Assembly: GCF_010993735.1 (NCBI RefSeq)
Contig: NZ_WQNI01000005.1
Coordinates: forward strand, 126,501 to 190,500
DNA from: Chelativorans alearensis
GTDB lineage: Bacteria > Pseudomonadota > Alphaproteobacteria > Rhizobiales > Rhizobiaceae
Length of the DNA: 64,000 nt
Reading direction: 5' to 3'
The notes under the pieces: model-generated
Databases searched by the model: none
Seen by the model: only the letters and a program-made list of their open reading frames with translations
Told to the model about the DNA's origin: nothing
Shown: positions 35,343-45,048 of the stretch, piece after piece
Layout: the number at the start of each line of letters is the position of its first letter
Numbering within the stretch: the stretch's first letter is position 1
Translations under genes and position numbers: made by a program

Positions 35343-36014
35343 ATGATTGTCGTTGTGGACGAACGCGAACTCGTAACCGATGGGTACACATCACTTTTCG
35401 GCCGAGAAGGCGTTGCCACCGCGGGTTTCGGGCCCGGCGAATTCGGCGAATGGGTGGAAACGGCGGCCGAAGACGACCTGAAGGCGGTCAGCGCCTTCCT
35501 CCTCGGCCAATGCGATACGCCGGAGAAGCCGGCGCGAAGCATCCGCGATAGGTCGAACGCGCCGGTCATCGCGTTGAGCGAGCAGAACTCCCTCGAAGAC
35601 ACGCTGAGGCTTTTCGAATACGGCGTCGACGATGTGGTGCGCAAGCCGGTGCATGTGCGCGAAATCCTCGCCCGCATCGCCGCCATCAGCCGCCGCACCC
35701 AGCAGCAGGACACGAGCTTCACCGAGGTCGGGCCGATGCGCATCTACGCCGACGGCCGTGACCCGGAGATCGACGGCGAGCCCCTGCCCCTGCCGCGCCG
35801 TGAGCGGCGCATCCTCGAATACCTCGCCGGCAACGCCTCCCGCCGCGTGACCAAGACGCAGATCTTCAACGCCATCTACGGCATCTTCGACGAGGAAGTC
35901 GAAGAGAACGTCGTGGAAAGCCACATCAGCAAGCTGCGCAAGAAACTGCGCACCAGGCTGGGCTTCGATCCCATCGAATCCAAACGCTACCTCGGATACC
36001 GGCTGGTCACCTGA
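35343..36014 (+). CDS. ftcR: Flagellar transcriptional regulator FtcR (Rem), OmpR-type
   Basis: 223 residues. An N-terminal receiver-like domain ([19 protein letters not shown]... to about 120) precedes a winged-helix DNA-binding domain ([32 protein letters not shown]...[13 protein letters not shown]...YLGYRLV). FtcR of Brucella and Rem of Sinorhizobium control basal-body genes. The receiver keeps the Lys in VRKPV, but where the phosphorylated Asp is expected the sequence reads AVSAFLLGQ with no acidic residue. Activity may therefore not depend on phosphorylation. The AT-rich leader (35218-35342) lacks the CRCRCAAG-N10-TA element, consistent with ftcR acting upstream of that regulon. Confidence 0.93.
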   Translation: MIVVVDERELVTDGYTSLFGREGVATAGFGPGEFGEWVETAAEDDLKAVSAFLLGQCDTPEKPARSIRDRSNAPVIALSEQNSLEDTLRLFEYGVDDVVRKPVHVREILARIAAISRRTQQQDTSFTEVGPMRIYADGRDPEIDGEPLPLPRRERRILEYLAGNASRRVTKTQIFNAIYGIFDEEVEENVVESHISKLRKKLRTRLGFDPIESKRYLGYRLVT

Positions 36015-36039
36015 GGCCGCGCAGGCGGCAGACCAGCTT

Positions 36040-36063
36040 CACGCAAGTCCCATCGGCTAGCCT
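36040..36063 (+). promoter_or_regulatory. Flagellar promoter element upstream of flgE
   Basis: CACGCAAG, ten bases, TAG then CCT, 36 nt before the flgE ATG and directly downstream of ftcR. Same spacing as the other five elements. Confidence 0.6.
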
Positions 36064-36098
36064 TTGCCCCGAATGCGCAAAGCGACGAGAGGTCCGCG

Positions 36099-37349
36099 AT
36101 GAGTCTGTATGGCATGATGAGAACCGGTGTGTCCGGCATGAACGGACAGGCCAACCGATTGTCCACGGTTGCCGATAACATCGCCAACTCCAGCACCAAC
36201 GGCTACAAGCGGGCAAAGACCGAGTTCTCCACGCTGGTCGTCCCGAGCACGTCCGGCTCCTACAATTCAGGCGGCGTCACCACCTCGGTGCGCAATTCGA
36301 TCTCCACGCAAGGCGTGCTGCAGTACACCACCTCGGTGACCGACCTCGCGGTCGAGGGCGACGGCTTCTTCGTCGTGCAGGATTCCGGTGGCCAGCCTTA
36401 TCTGACGCGCGCCGGCTCGTTCGTCCTCGACGGCGAAGGCCGCCTTGTCAACGCGGCCGGCTTTCAATTGATGGGCTACAGCTACGCAAACGGCGAGCCC
36501 GCCCCCACGGCCAACGGCTATGCAGGCCTGGAGCCCATCACCATCGCCCAGGCGGAGCTCGTGGCATCGCCGTCGCGCAACGGCATCTTCGCCGGCAACC
36601 TGCCGCTCGACGCCGACATCGTCGCCGATCTGCCTTCGGGCAATGCGGCGACCGCCCAATACTCGGCCAAGACCTCGCTGGTCGCCTATGGCAACCGCGG
36701 CGAAGAGGTCCTGCTCGACGTCTATTTCACCAAGACGGCGGACGACACGTGGGAAGTCGCCGTCTTCGACCGGGCCGACGCGGCGCCCAACACCTCCTTC
36801 CCCTATGCCTCGGCGCCCTTGGCCACGCAGACCCTCACCTTCGATGCGACGACCGGCAAGCTCACAGGTCCAGCCACCGGCATCACCATACCGGTTCCGG
36901 ACGGCGACAATCTGGAGCTCGACCTTTCCACCCTCACCCAGCTCGACTCGGACTTCGCCGTTGCCGATGCCAAGGTGGACGGCACGCCGCCGAGCGGTAT
37001 CGAAAGCGTCGAGATCGGCACCGACGGCATCGTCTACGCGCAGTATGCAGACGGCTCCTTCCGCCCGCTCTACCGCATTCCGCTCGCCACCGTGCCGAGC
37101 CCGGACCAGCTACAGGTCGTCTCGGGCAACGTCTTTGCCGAAGGCGCGGAGTCCGGCGCCGTGCGCATCGGCTTCGCCGGCGAGGCGGGGTTTGGGAAGG
37201 TCGTCTCCGGGGCGCTGGAGAATTCCAACGTCGACATCGCCCAGGAGCTCACCGACATGATCGAGTCCCAGCGCAGCTACACGGCGAATTCGAAGGTATT
37301 CCAGACCGGTTCCGACCTCATGGAGCTTCTGGTGAACCTGAAAAGGTAA
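36099..37349 (+). CDS. flgE: Flagellar hook protein FlgE
   Basis: 416 residues. The N-terminus (MSLYGMMRTGVSGMNGQANRLSTVADNIANSSTNGYKRAKTEF) and C-terminus (ENSNVDIAQELTDMIESQRSYTANSKVFQTGSDLMELLVNLKR) are the conserved hook-family ends; the centre carries the variable hook domains. It forms the flexible hook. First gene of the flgE-flgK-flgL-flaF-flbT-flgD-fliQ unit. Confidence 0.97.
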   Translation: MSLYGMMRTGVSGMNGQANRLSTVADNIANSSTNGYKRAKTEFSTLVVPSTSGSYNSGGVTTSVRNSISTQGVLQYTTSVTDLAVEGDGFFVVQDSGGQPYLTRAGSFVLDGEGRLVNAAGFQLMGYSYANGEPAPTANGYAGLEPITIAQAELVASPSRNGIFAGNLPLDADIVADLPSGNAATAQYSAKTSLVAYGNRGEEVLLDVYFTKTADDTWEVAVFDRADAAPNTSFPYASAPLATQTLTFDATTGKLTGPATGITIPVPDGDNLELDLSTLTQLDSDFAVADAKVDGTPPSGIESVEIGTDGIVYAQYADGSFRPLYRIPLATVPSPDQLQVVSGNVFAEGAESGAVRIGFAGEAGFGKVVSGALENSNVDIAQELTDMIESQRSYTANSKVFQTGSDLMELLVNLKR

Positions 37350-37380
37350 TTGATGTGAAGAGGGGTCGAGAAAGGAAGCA

Positions 37381-38829
37381 ATGTCGCTTACGTCCGCACT
37401 GAGTACCGCCCAATCGGCGCTGTTCAACACGTCGCGCCAAACCAGCATCGTCTCGCGGAATGTCGCCGAGGCCTCCAACCCCGACTATGCGCGCCGCTCC
37501 GGCATCACCACCAGCACGGCGCCCGGCGCCCGCATCAGCGGCATCCAGCGGGCGACCGACGACGTCCTCTTCCGGCAGAACCTTTCCGCCCTGTCCGGCT
37601 GGGAAGGCCAGTCCGCCCTGTCGCGGGGCCTCGACAGCCTGCAGATCCGGGTGAACGGCGTCGACAACGCCACCTCGCCGGCATCCGCGCTCACCAAGCT
37701 GCAGGAGGCGCTGCAGAGCTACGCCGCCGCGCCCTCCAACCGCACCGTGGCCGAAAGCGCGCTCGAAGCAGCGCGCGGCGTGGTCCGCTCCCTCAACAAC
37801 GGAACCACCGCCGTCCAGTCCTTCCGCGCCGATGTCGACCGTGAGATCGCCATCTCCGTGGAAGAGCTGAACCGGCTCCTGGCCGAGTTCGAGGCCGCCA
37901 ACAAGGAGGTGACCTCGGGCACCCGCACCGGCCGCGACGTTTCCGACGCGCTCGACCAGCGAGACGCGCTCTTGAAGAAGATCTCGGCCTATGTGCCGGT
38001 CTCCACCATCACCCGCGCCGGCAACGACATGGTCGTGCTGACGGCCGACGGCGTGACGCTGTTCGAAACCGTCGCGCGCCCCGTCACCTTCACCCCCAAC
38101 GGCACCTACACCGCCGGTATGGCCGGCAATGCGATCTACATCGATGGCGTGCCGTTGACGGCCGGCAACGGCGGCAACACCACCGCCTCGGGCAGCCTGG
38201 CCGCAAACCTGCAATTGCGTGACGAGGTGGCGGTGGGCATGCAGCGCCAGCTCGACGAGATCGCCCGCGGTCTGATTTCCGCCTTCGCCGAGACCGATCC
38301 CGACGGCGTTCTTGCCGACGCGGCGGGTCTGTTCACCTGGCCCGGCGGCCCCGGCCTGCCAGCAGCCGGCGCGTTGGAGGATGGGCTGGCCGGCAATATC
38401 ACGCTCAACGCCGCCTTCGAGGCCGACCCAACCTTGCTGCGCGACGGCGGCGCCAACGGCGCCGGCTATGTCCACAACACAGAAGGCGGCGCGTCCTACT
38501 CCGACCTCCTCAACGCCTATCTCGCCAAGCTCGATGAGCCGGCGGGCTTCGATCCGGCTGCCGGCCTCGGCGCCACGCTAAGCCTCACCGCTTTCTCCAG
38601 CCAGTCCATCGGCTGGCTGGAGAGCCTGCGCAAGGATGCAGCCACCGGCGTAGAGGCCAAGGAGGCGCTGGCCACGCACACCGCCACGGCACTTTCCAAC
38701 GCCACCGGCGTCAACATCGACAAGGAGATGGCCCTGCTGCTCGACCTCGAGCACGCCTATGAGGCCTCGGCGCGGCTGATGAGCGTCGTCGACGAGATGC
38801 TGTACACACTGATGGAGGTCGCGCGCTAG
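37381..38829 (+). CDS. flgK: Hook-filament junction protein FlgK
   Basis: 482 residues, near the normal rhizobial length. Conserved N-terminus (TSLTSALSTAQSALFNTSRQTSIVSRNVAEASNPDYARR-like) and C-terminus (VNIDKEMALLLDLEHAYEASARLMSVVDEMLYTLMEV) are present. FlgK caps the hook and seats FlgL and flagellin. It follows flgE after 31 bases and is two bases from flgL. Confidence 0.95.
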   Translation: MSLTSALSTAQSALFNTSRQTSIVSRNVAEASNPDYARRSGITTSTAPGARISGIQRATDDVLFRQNLSALSGWEGQSALSRGLDSLQIRVNGVDNATSPASALTKLQEALQSYAAAPSNRTVAESALEAARGVVRSLNNGTTAVQSFRADVDREIAISVEELNRLLAEFEAANKEVTSGTRTGRDVSDALDQRDALLKKISAYVPVSTITRAGNDMVVLTADGVTLFETVARPVTFTPNGTYTAGMAGNAIYIDGVPLTAGNGGNTTASGSLAANLQLRDEVAVGMQRQLDEIARGLISAFAETDPDGVLADAAGLFTWPGGPGLPAAGALEDGLAGNITLNAAFEADPTLLRDGGANGAGYVHNTEGGASYSDLLNAYLAKLDEPAGFDPAAGLGATLSLTAFSSQSIGWLESLRKDAATGVEAKEALATHTATALSNATGVNIDKEMALLLDLEHAYEASARLMSVVDEMLYTLMEVAR

Positions 38830-38831
38830 CC

Positions 38832-39872
38832 ATGAAAACCTCCTTCATCTCCACCTCCAGCATTTCGCAGACCCTGCGCTACCAGATGATGCGCATGCAG
38901 GTGGAACTAGCCGAGCGCCAGCAGGAGGCCACCACCGGCCGCGTGGCCGATCCCGGCGTGACGCTGGGCGCCCGCGCCGGCGTCAGCTTCTCCATGACGC
39001 GCGACATGGCGCGGCTGGACAGCCTGATCGATGCCAACGGCCTGGCCTCCGGCCGGCTCTCCGCCACCCAAAACGGCCTGGAGCAGCTCGGCGGCATCGC
39101 CCAAGACATGCTGGAGGCGCTGACGGCCGCATCTTCCGGGGACAGCGATCCGGAGATCATCCGCGCCAGCGCCAAGCAGGCGCTGGAATCGATGACGAGC
39201 ATCCTCAACAGCAACCTGAACGGCGAATACCTGTTCGCCGGCATCAACACCGATGTGAAGCCGCTCAACGACTTCACCGATCCCGCTTCGCCCAACAAGG
39301 CGCAGTTCGATACGCTTTTCTCCGCCCATTTCGGCTTCGCCCAGACCGACCCCGCCGCCGAGAACATCACCGCCGCGGAAATGGCGGCGTTCCTCGATGA
39401 CCTTGAGGCGAGCTTCATGGGCGCCGGCTGGAGCGATTGGTCCGAGGCCTCGGACCAGAAGATCACCAGCCGCATCACCCTTAACGAGACGGCCGAGACC
39501 TCGACCACGGCCAACGGCCCGGGCATGCGCAGGCTTGCCATGGCCACCGCGGCACTCACCGATCTGATGCAGATACCCCTTGACGACGAGGCGCTGCAGG
39601 CGCTCTACGGGCGCGCCACCGCGCTGGTCGGCGCGGCAGTCGCCGATTTCGCGCACGCGCAATCCGAGGTCGGCCTTGCCGAGACCCGCGTCGAGGAAGC
39701 CAGCGAACGCATCTCCTCGCAGATCGACCTGTTCAACACATTGGTCACGGATCTTGAAGGCGTCGACCCGTTCGAGGCCGCCACGAAGGTCAATGACCTC
39801 CTGACCCAGATCGAAACCGCCTACGCGCTGACCGCCCGCATCCAGCAGCTCAGCCTCTTACGATATCTGTGA
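38832..39872 (+). CDS. flgL: Hook-filament junction protein FlgL
   Basis: 346 residues. The N-terminal flagellin-like helix (SISQTLRYQMMRMQVELAERQQEATTGRVADPG) and the C-terminal helix (VNDLLTQIETAYALTARIQQLSLLRYL) match FlgL. It joins the hook to the filament. Directly after flgK in the same unit. Confidence 0.95.
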   Translation: MKTSFISTSSISQTLRYQMMRMQVELAERQQEATTGRVADPGVTLGARAGVSFSMTRDMARLDSLIDANGLASGRLSATQNGLEQLGGIAQDMLEALTAASSGDSDPEIIRASAKQALESMTSILNSNLNGEYLFAGINTDVKPLNDFTDPASPNKAQFDTLFSAHFGFAQTDPAAENITAAEMAAFLDDLEASFMGAGWSDWSEASDQKITSRITLNETAETSTTANGPGMRRLAMATAALTDLMQIPLDDEALQALYGRATALVGAAVADFAHAQSEVGLAETRVEEASERISSQIDLFNTLVTDLEGVDPFEAATKVNDLLTQIETAYALTARIQQLSLLRYL

Positions 39873-39913
39873 CGACATATCCGTGACGACCAGGAAGCGA
39901 GACCTCAGACCCC

Positions 39914-40261
39914 ATGTACCAGTTTTCCTATAGCGAGGTTCAGACGGATTCGGTTGCCGACGCGAAGGACCGCGAGCGCCAGTTGCTGACACGCTCCATC
40001 GACCTTCTCGCCACAGCGCGCGACGCCGGGCCGAATGCGCGCGAGACGATCGAGGCCATCCTGTTCATGAACCGGGTGTGGACCTCGCTCATCAGCGACC
40101 TGGGCAGCCCCGACAACGAGCTGCCGAAGGAGCTGCGCGCCAACCTGATCTCCATCGGCCTGTGGCTTCTGCGCGAGGGCGAGGAGGTGCGCCAGGGCCG
40201 CTCGGACAATTTCGATGGGCTTATCGAGGTCTCGCAGATCATCCGCGACGGGCTGAAATGA
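39914..40261 (+). CDS. flaF: Flagellin biosynthesis regulator FlaF
   Basis: 115 residues, all soluble and helical. The motifs [24 protein letters not shown] and [38 protein letters not shown] are characteristic. FlaF is needed for flagellin synthesis or export in Caulobacter and Brucella and works against FlbT. It ends in ATGA, overlapping flbT. Confidence 0.95.
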   Translation: MYQFSYSEVQTDSVADAKDRERQLLTRSIDLLATARDAGPNARETIEAILFMNRVWTSLISDLGSPDNELPKELRANLISIGLWLLREGEEVRQGRSDNFDGLIEVSQIIRDGLK

Positions 40262-40695
40262 CCAACACGCTCAAGATATCGCTCAAAGCCGGCGAGAAGA
40301 TCTATGTCAACGGTGCCGTCATCAAGGTCGACCGCAAGGTCTCGCTGGAGTTCCTGAACGACGTGCAGTTCCTGCTGCAGAATCACGTCCTCCAGCCGGA
40401 GGACGCGAAGACGCCGCTGCGCCAGCTCTATTTCATCGTGCAGATCATGCTGATGAACCCCGACGGCGGGGACAACGCGCACGAACTCTTCCGCCGGACC
40501 CTTGCCAACCTGCTTGCCACCTTCCGCAACGAGCCCGTGCTGGCCGGGCTGAAGCACGTCGACACGCTCGTATGCGAGGGCCAGGTCTACGAGGCGCTGA
40601 AGGCGATCCGCGCGCTCTATCCGTTGGAAGAGGAAATCCTGGAAGGGCCGCGCCGGCACCAGGAAACCGCATTCGCCAAGGCCGTAGGGGAATAG
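40258..40695 (+). CDS. flbT: Flagellin post-transcriptional repressor FlbT
   Basis: 145 residues from the ATG at 40258, coupled to flaF. Conserved N-terminus ([41 protein letters not shown]) and IVQIMLMNP segment. In Caulobacter FlbT binds the flagellin mRNA leader and lowers its stability until the hook is complete. A likely target here is the structured leader at 27507-27597. Confidence 0.95.
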   Translation: MTNTLKISLKAGEKIYVNGAVIKVDRKVSLEFLNDVQFLLQNHVLQPEDAKTPLRQLYFIVQIMLMNPDGGDNAHELFRRTLANLLATFRNEPVLAGLKHVDTLVCEGQVYEALKAIRALYPLEEEILEGPRRHQETAFAKAVGE

Positions 40696-40697
40696 AC

Positions 40698-41087
40698 ATG
40701 AACGTTTCGACCGTAACCGGCACCGCGCAGGACCAGACCAGCACCGCCGCGCCTCAGGCCGTGGACTACCAGTCCTTCCTCAAGCTGCTCGTCGCCGAGA
40801 TGAAGAACCAGGACCCGACGAGCCCGATGGAATCCACCGACTACGTGGCCCAGCTCGCCAGCTTCTCCCAGGTTGAGCAGTCCGTGCAGATCAATGACAA
40901 GCTGGAACAGATCCTCGCCGCCTCCTCGCTCTCCCAGGCAGGCAGCCTCGTCGGCCGCGAGATCACCTCGGCCGACGGCACGGTGACCGGCATCGTCTCG
41001 GAGGTGAAGCTCTACAGCGACGGCGTGGTCGCCAAGCTCGAAGGCGGCCAGGAAGTGATCGTCGGCCCCGGCGTCGTGATCCGCTGA
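40698..41087 (+). CDS. flgD: Hook assembly protein FlgD
   Basis: 129 residues, a short FlgD as in other rhizobia. The conserved N-terminal domain (VDYQSFLKLLVAEMKNQDPTSPMESTDYVAQLASFSQVEQSVQIN) is complete. The C-terminal immunoglobulin-like part of enterobacterial FlgD is missing and replaced by a short beta segment. FlgD is the hook-cap scaffold. It begins 2 bases after flbT and precedes fliQ by 3 bases. Confidence 0.94.
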   Translation: MNVSTVTGTAQDQTSTAAPQAVDYQSFLKLLVAEMKNQDPTSPMESTDYVAQLASFSQVEQSVQINDKLEQILAASSLSQAGSLVGREITSADGTVTGIVSEVKLYSDGVVAKLEGGQEVIVGPGVVIR

Positions 41088-41090
41088 CCC

Positions 41091-41357
41091 ATGAACGAGG
41101 CCGACGCCCTCGACATCGTCCAGTATGCCATCTGGACGGTGCTGATCGCCGCCAGCCCGGCGGTGATCGTCGCCATGGTCGTCGGCATCGGCATCGCGCT
41201 CGTCCAGGCGCTGACCCAGGTGCAGGAAATCACCCTCACCTTCGTCCCCAAGATCGTCGCCATCCTGTTGGCCGTGGCCTTTTCCGGACCCTTCGTCGGC
41301 GCGCAGATATCCTCTTTCACGACGGTGATCTTCCAGCGGATCGAGAACAGCTTCTAA
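41091..41357 (+). CDS. fliQ: Flagellar export-gate protein FliQ
   Basis: 88 residues, standard length. Two membrane segments flank VQEITLTFVPKI. FliQ is part of the FliPQR export channel. It normally precedes flhA and fliR in related genomes; here a 1.5-kb sigma-factor module separates them. Confidence 0.96.
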   Translation: MNEADALDIVQYAIWTVLIAASPAVIVAMVVGIGIALVQALTQVQEITLTFVPKIVAILLAVAFSGPFVGAQISSFTTVIFQRIENSF

Positions 41358-41405
41358 CGCTGTGACTCCCGCGATCCGCTGCGATTACAAAAAATCTCGC
41401 CCGCG

Positions 41406-41432
41406 TGTCACATACCGGCGATCCATCTCGTC
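41406..41432 (+). promoter_or_regulatory. ECF41-type sigma promoter
   Basis: TGTCACA, exactly 16 bases, then CGTC. This is the known ECF41 target-promoter pattern. It lies 37 bases before the ATG of the AhpD-like gene, whose product pairs with the ECF41 sigma factor encoded next, so the module is probably autoregulated. Confidence 0.85.
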
Positions 41433-41469
41433 ATGTCATCGGGAATTGTCCCTGATGAAGGAGATCGAC

Positions 41470-41928
41470 ATGACACCACGACTGGACCCCTTTGCCGCCG
41501 CGCCCGCTTCCCTGCAATCCTTCCTCGCCTTTGGGAAGGACATTATCGGCAGCGGCTTGGAACCCAGCCTGATGGAACTGGTGAAGATACGTGCCTCGCA
41601 GATCAACGGCTGCGCCCGCTGCCTTCACATGCACACAACCGACGCCCGGGCGAAGGGCGAGACGGAGGAGCGCCTCTATCTGCTCGACGCATGGCGCGAA
41701 TCGCCACTCTACAGCGAGCGTGAACGCGCCGCGCTTGCCTGGACCGAAGCCCTGACGCTGGTGGCGGAGACGCGCGCGCCCGATGACGTGTATGATGCGC
41801 TGCAGGCTCAGTTCACCGAGGAGGAACAGGTGAATCTCACCCTGCTGATCGTAGCCATCAACGGCTGGAACCGGGTCCAGGTCGGCTTTCGCGGCATCCA
41901 CCCGGTCGAAAAGCGCCAAGCCGCCTGA
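41470..41928 (+). CDS. Carboxymuconolactone decarboxylase / AhpD-family protein, ECF41 partner
   Basis: 152 residues from the ATG at 41470, with AGGAG six bases upstream. The alkylhydroperoxidase-like active site CARCLHMH gives Cys48, Cys51 and His55. Proteins of this family are the usual partners and targets of ECF41 sigma factors. The redox or other substrate is unknown. The stop overlaps the sigma-factor ATG (TGATG). Confidence 0.9.
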   Translation: MTPRLDPFAAAPASLQSFLAFGKDIIGSGLEPSLMELVKIRASQINGCARCLHMHTTDARAKGETEERLYLLDAWRESPLYSERERAALAWTEALTLVAETRAPDDVYDALQAQFTEEEQVNLTLLIVAINGWNRVQVGFRGIHPVEKRQAA

Positions 41929-42806
41929 TGGCGGGGATTCCCAGCCAGGACGCAGCGGCGGCCTTCGATCCGCTGCGTCCGCGATTGATCCGCGTCGCCT
42001 ATCGGATGCTGGGATCCGTTGCCGACGCGGAGGACATCGTACAGGAGGCGTTCCTGCGCTGGCTCAACACCGATCGCGATGCGGTGCGGGAGCCCGAAGC
42101 CTATCTCCGCCGCATCGTGACGCGTCTGTGCCTCGATCATCTGAAATCCGCCCGCCACCGCCGCGAGACCTATGTAGGGCCATGGCTGCCGGAACCGGTC
42201 ATCGAGGAGGAGGACGAGATCGACGACGACGTCACGCTGCCGCTGATGATGGCGCTGGAGCGCCTGTCGCCGCTCGAACGCGCCGCCTTTCTCCTCCATG
42301 ACGTGTTCGGCGTCGGCTTCGATGAGGTTGCCGCGACGATCGGGCGCGAGCCGGCGGCCTGCCGTCAGCTCGCGAGCCGCGCGCGCGGTCACGTGCGCGC
42401 CGCGCGCCCGCGCTTCGCGGTGCCGAAGGAGCGCGTCCTGGAAATCGCCTCCGCCTTCTTCGCGGCCTCCCGCGGCGGCGACATGCAGCAACTGCGCTCG
42501 CTCCTGGCGGAAGATGTGACCATCTACGCCGATGGCGGCGGCAAGGCACCGGCCGCGCCGCGGCCGATCGTCGGGCTCGAAGGCGCCATGCAACTCCACG
42601 CCTCGCTCGCCCGTCTTTTCGCCGAGAATATGTCGCAACTCGTGCGTTACGGCTTCATCAACGGCTTGCCCGGGTTCGTCACGGTCGAGCCGGGCGATAT
42701 CCTGCAGACCACCGCGCTGCAGATCGAGGACGGGAAGATCGCCGCGATCTACATCACCCGCAATCCCGACAAGCTGGCGCATGTGAAGGATCACGTGGTC
42801 CACTGA
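41928..42806 (+). CDS. ECF41-family RNA polymerase sigma factor with SnoaL-like C-terminal domain
   Basis: 292 residues. Sigma region 2 (RVAYRMLGSVADAEDIVQEAFLRW) and region 4 (LSPLERAAFLLHDVFGVGFDEVAATIG) are followed by a SnoaL-like extension. All three ECF41 signature motifs are present: WLPEP (86-90), DGGGK (202-206) and NPDKL (279-283). In this family the C-terminal domain controls sigma activity in place of a separate anti-sigma factor. It lies between fliQ and flhA, so its transcription may run toward flhA. Confidence 0.94.
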   Translation: MAGIPSQDAAAAFDPLRPRLIRVAYRMLGSVADAEDIVQEAFLRWLNTDRDAVREPEAYLRRIVTRLCLDHLKSARHRRETYVGPWLPEPVIEEEDEIDDDVTLPLMMALERLSPLERAAFLLHDVFGVGFDEVAATIGREPAACRQLASRARGHVRAARPRFAVPKERVLEIASAFFAASRGGDMQQLRSLLAEDVTIYADGGGKAPAAPRPIVGLEGAMQLHASLARLFAENMSQLVRYGFINGLPGFVTVEPGDILQTTALQIEDGKIAAIYITRNPDKLAHVKDHVVH

Positions 42807-42864
42807 CCGGCCAACGATCTGGCGGCGGTGCACACACGCTGCCGCCAGACGCCCTTTCCGCCCT

Positions 42865-42888
42865 CGCACAAGCTTCGCCGCCTATCCT
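42865..42888 (+). promoter_or_regulatory. Flagellar promoter element upstream of flhA
   Basis: CGCACAAG, ten bases, TA, then TCCT, 22 nt before the flhA ATG. It gives flhA its own start downstream of the ECF41 module. Confidence 0.62.
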
Positions 42889-42909
42889 CCCGCCCACATG
42901 GAGGCGTGA

Positions 42910-44997
42910 ATGGCGTTGAGCGAAGGCATTGTCGGCAGCGAACCCCGCAAGCACAGCCGGGACATTGGCTTTGCCGTCGGCGTCATCATTATTCTGGCGA
43001 TCCTGTTCCTGCCGATCCCGCCTTTCCTCATCGACGTCGGCCTCGCCTTCTCCATCGCCTTCTCGGTGCTCATCCTGATGGTGGCGCTGTGGATCCAGCG
43101 CCCGCTCGACTTCTCCTCCTTCCCCACCATCCTCCTGATCGCCACCATGATGCGCCTGTCGCTCAACATCGCGACGACGCGCATGATCCTGTCCGAGGGC
43201 CACGAGGGCACCAACGCGGCGGGTCATGTCATCGGCGGCTTCTCCAAGCTGGTGATGAGCGGCGACTTCGTCATCGGCCTGATCATCTTCCTGATCCTCG
43301 TCGTCGTGAACTTCGTCGTCATCACCAAGGGCTCGACCCGCATCGCCGAGGTCGGCGCGCGCTTCACGCTCGATGCCATTCCCGGCAAACAGATGTCGAT
43401 CGACGCGGACCTGTCCGCCGGCATGATCGACGACAAGGAGGCCCAGCGCCGGCGCCGCGAGCTGGAGGAGGAGAGTTCCTTCTTCGGCGCCATGGACGGC
43501 GCATCGAAATTCGTGCGTGGAGACGCCGTCGCCGGCCTCATCATCACCGCCATCAACATCGTCGGCGGCATCGCCATCGGCTATTCCCGCCACGACATGG
43601 ACCTCGGCGAGGCCTCGGACGTCTTCACCAGGCTTTCGGTGGGCGACGGCCTCGTCTCGCAGATTCCTGCCCTCATCGTCTCGCTCGCCGCTGGCCTGCT
43701 CGTCTCCAAGGGGGGCACGCGCGGCTCGGCCGACAAGGCCGTATTCGACCAGTTGGGCGCTTATCCGCGTGCCCTCTTCGTGGCGGCCATGCTGCTTGCC
43801 GTTCTCGCCCTGATGCCGGGCCTGCCGGCTCTGCCCTTCCTGGCGCTGGCCGGCACCATGGCCGGGCTCGGCTATCTGCTGCCGCGCCGCGAACGGCAGC
43901 GAGAGGAGGCCGCCGCCGAGGCCGTGCGCCGCGAGAAGCTCGACGCCGTCGAGGAGGAGCGCAACTCGGTCAAATCCTCGCTCAAGACGGCGGAGATCGA
44001 GCTTTTGATCGGCAAGCAGCTTTCCACCCGGCTCATCGCCTCGCATCAGGAGCTCGCCTTCCGCATGAACAAGATGCGGAAGAAATTCGCCGCGCAATAC
44101 GGCTTCGTCGTGCCCGAGGTGCGGCTCACCGACGACTTCACCATCCCGCCCAAGAGCTACCGCATCAATATCCATGGCACGGTCGTGGCCGAGCACCGCC
44201 TGCGCGTCGGCGAGCTGATGGTGCTTTTGGGCGGCAAGCCGGCGCCCGACCTGCCGGGCGAAGAGGTGAAGGAGCCCGCCTTCGGCCTGCGCGCCTATTC
44301 GGTCTCCGACATGTTCGCCGAGGAACTGAAGAACAAGCAGCTTGCCTACGCCGACAACATGTCGGTTCTGCTCACGCACCTTTCCGAGGTGATCCGCAAC
44401 AACCTGCCGCAGCTTCTCTCCTACAAGGATATGAAGGCGCTGATCGACCGGCTCGACCCCGAGTACCGCAAGCTGGCCGACGAGATCTGCTCCTCGCACA
44501 TCACCTACCCCGGCCTCCAGGCGGTCCTGAAGCTGCTCTTGGCCGAGCGCATCTCCATCCGCAACCTGCATCTCATCATCGAGGCCATCGCCGAGATCGC
44601 CCCGCATATCCGCCGCACGGAGCAGATCGTCGAGCACGTGCGCATCCGCATGGCGCAGCAGATCTGCGGCGATCTGAGCGAGGGCGGCGTCCTCAAGGTG
44701 CTCCGCCTCGGCAACCGCTGGGACCTCGCCTTCCACCAGGCGCTGAAGCGCGACCCCAAGGGCGAAGTGCGCGAGTTCGACATCGACCCGCGCCAGCTCG
44801 AGGAGTTCGGCCAGGAAGCGGGCAAGGCAATCCGCAACCACATCGACGCCGGCGAGCGCTTCGTGCTTGTAACGGCCCCCGAGGCCCGCCCCTACGTGCG
44901 CATGATCGTCGAGCGCCTGTTCCCGACCCTGCCGGTGCTGAGCCACGTCGAGATCGCCAAGGGCGTGGAGATCAGCGTCCTGGGGTCGATCTCCTAA
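42910..44997 (+). CDS. flhA: Flagellar export-gate protein FlhA
   Basis: 695 residues, full length. Eight membrane segments fill the first half. The FHIPEP-family loop includes DATPGKQ-like [20 protein letters not shown] and [21 protein letters not shown]. The C-terminal cytoplasmic domain (about 350-695) contains [19 protein letters not shown] and binds export cargo and chaperones. FlhA is the proton-driven export gate. Confidence 0.97.
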   Translation: MALSEGIVGSEPRKHSRDIGFAVGVIIILAILFLPIPPFLIDVGLAFSIAFSVLILMVALWIQRPLDFSSFPTILLIATMMRLSLNIATTRMILSEGHEGTNAAGHVIGGFSKLVMSGDFVIGLIIFLILVVVNFVVITKGSTRIAEVGARFTLDAIPGKQMSIDADLSAGMIDDKEAQRRRRELEEESSFFGAMDGASKFVRGDAVAGLIITAINIVGGIAIGYSRHDMDLGEASDVFTRLSVGDGLVSQIPALIVSLAAGLLVSKGGTRGSADKAVFDQLGAYPRALFVAAMLLAVLALMPGLPALPFLALAGTMAGLGYLLPRRERQREEAAAEAVRREKLDAVEEERNSVKSSLKTAEIELLIGKQLSTRLIASHQELAFRMNKMRKKFAAQYGFVVPEVRLTDDFTIPPKSYRINIHGTVVAEHRLRVGELMVLLGGKPAPDLPGEEVKEPAFGLRAYSVSDMFAEELKNKQLAYADNMSVLLTHLSEVIRNNLPQLLSYKDMKALIDRLDPEYRKLADEICSSHITYPGLQAVLKLLLAERISIRNLHLIIEAIAEIAPHIRRTEQIVEHVRIRMAQQICGDLSEGGVLKVLRLGNRWDLAFHQALKRDPKGEVREFDIDPRQLEEFGQEAGKAIRNHIDAGERFVLVTAPEARPYVRMIVERLFPTLPVLSHVEIAKGVEISVLGSIS

Positions 44998-45048
44998 CCG
45001 TCAATGCCGAGCCCCCTTCCCCCACCACGCCCAGTATCGCGGTAACCA

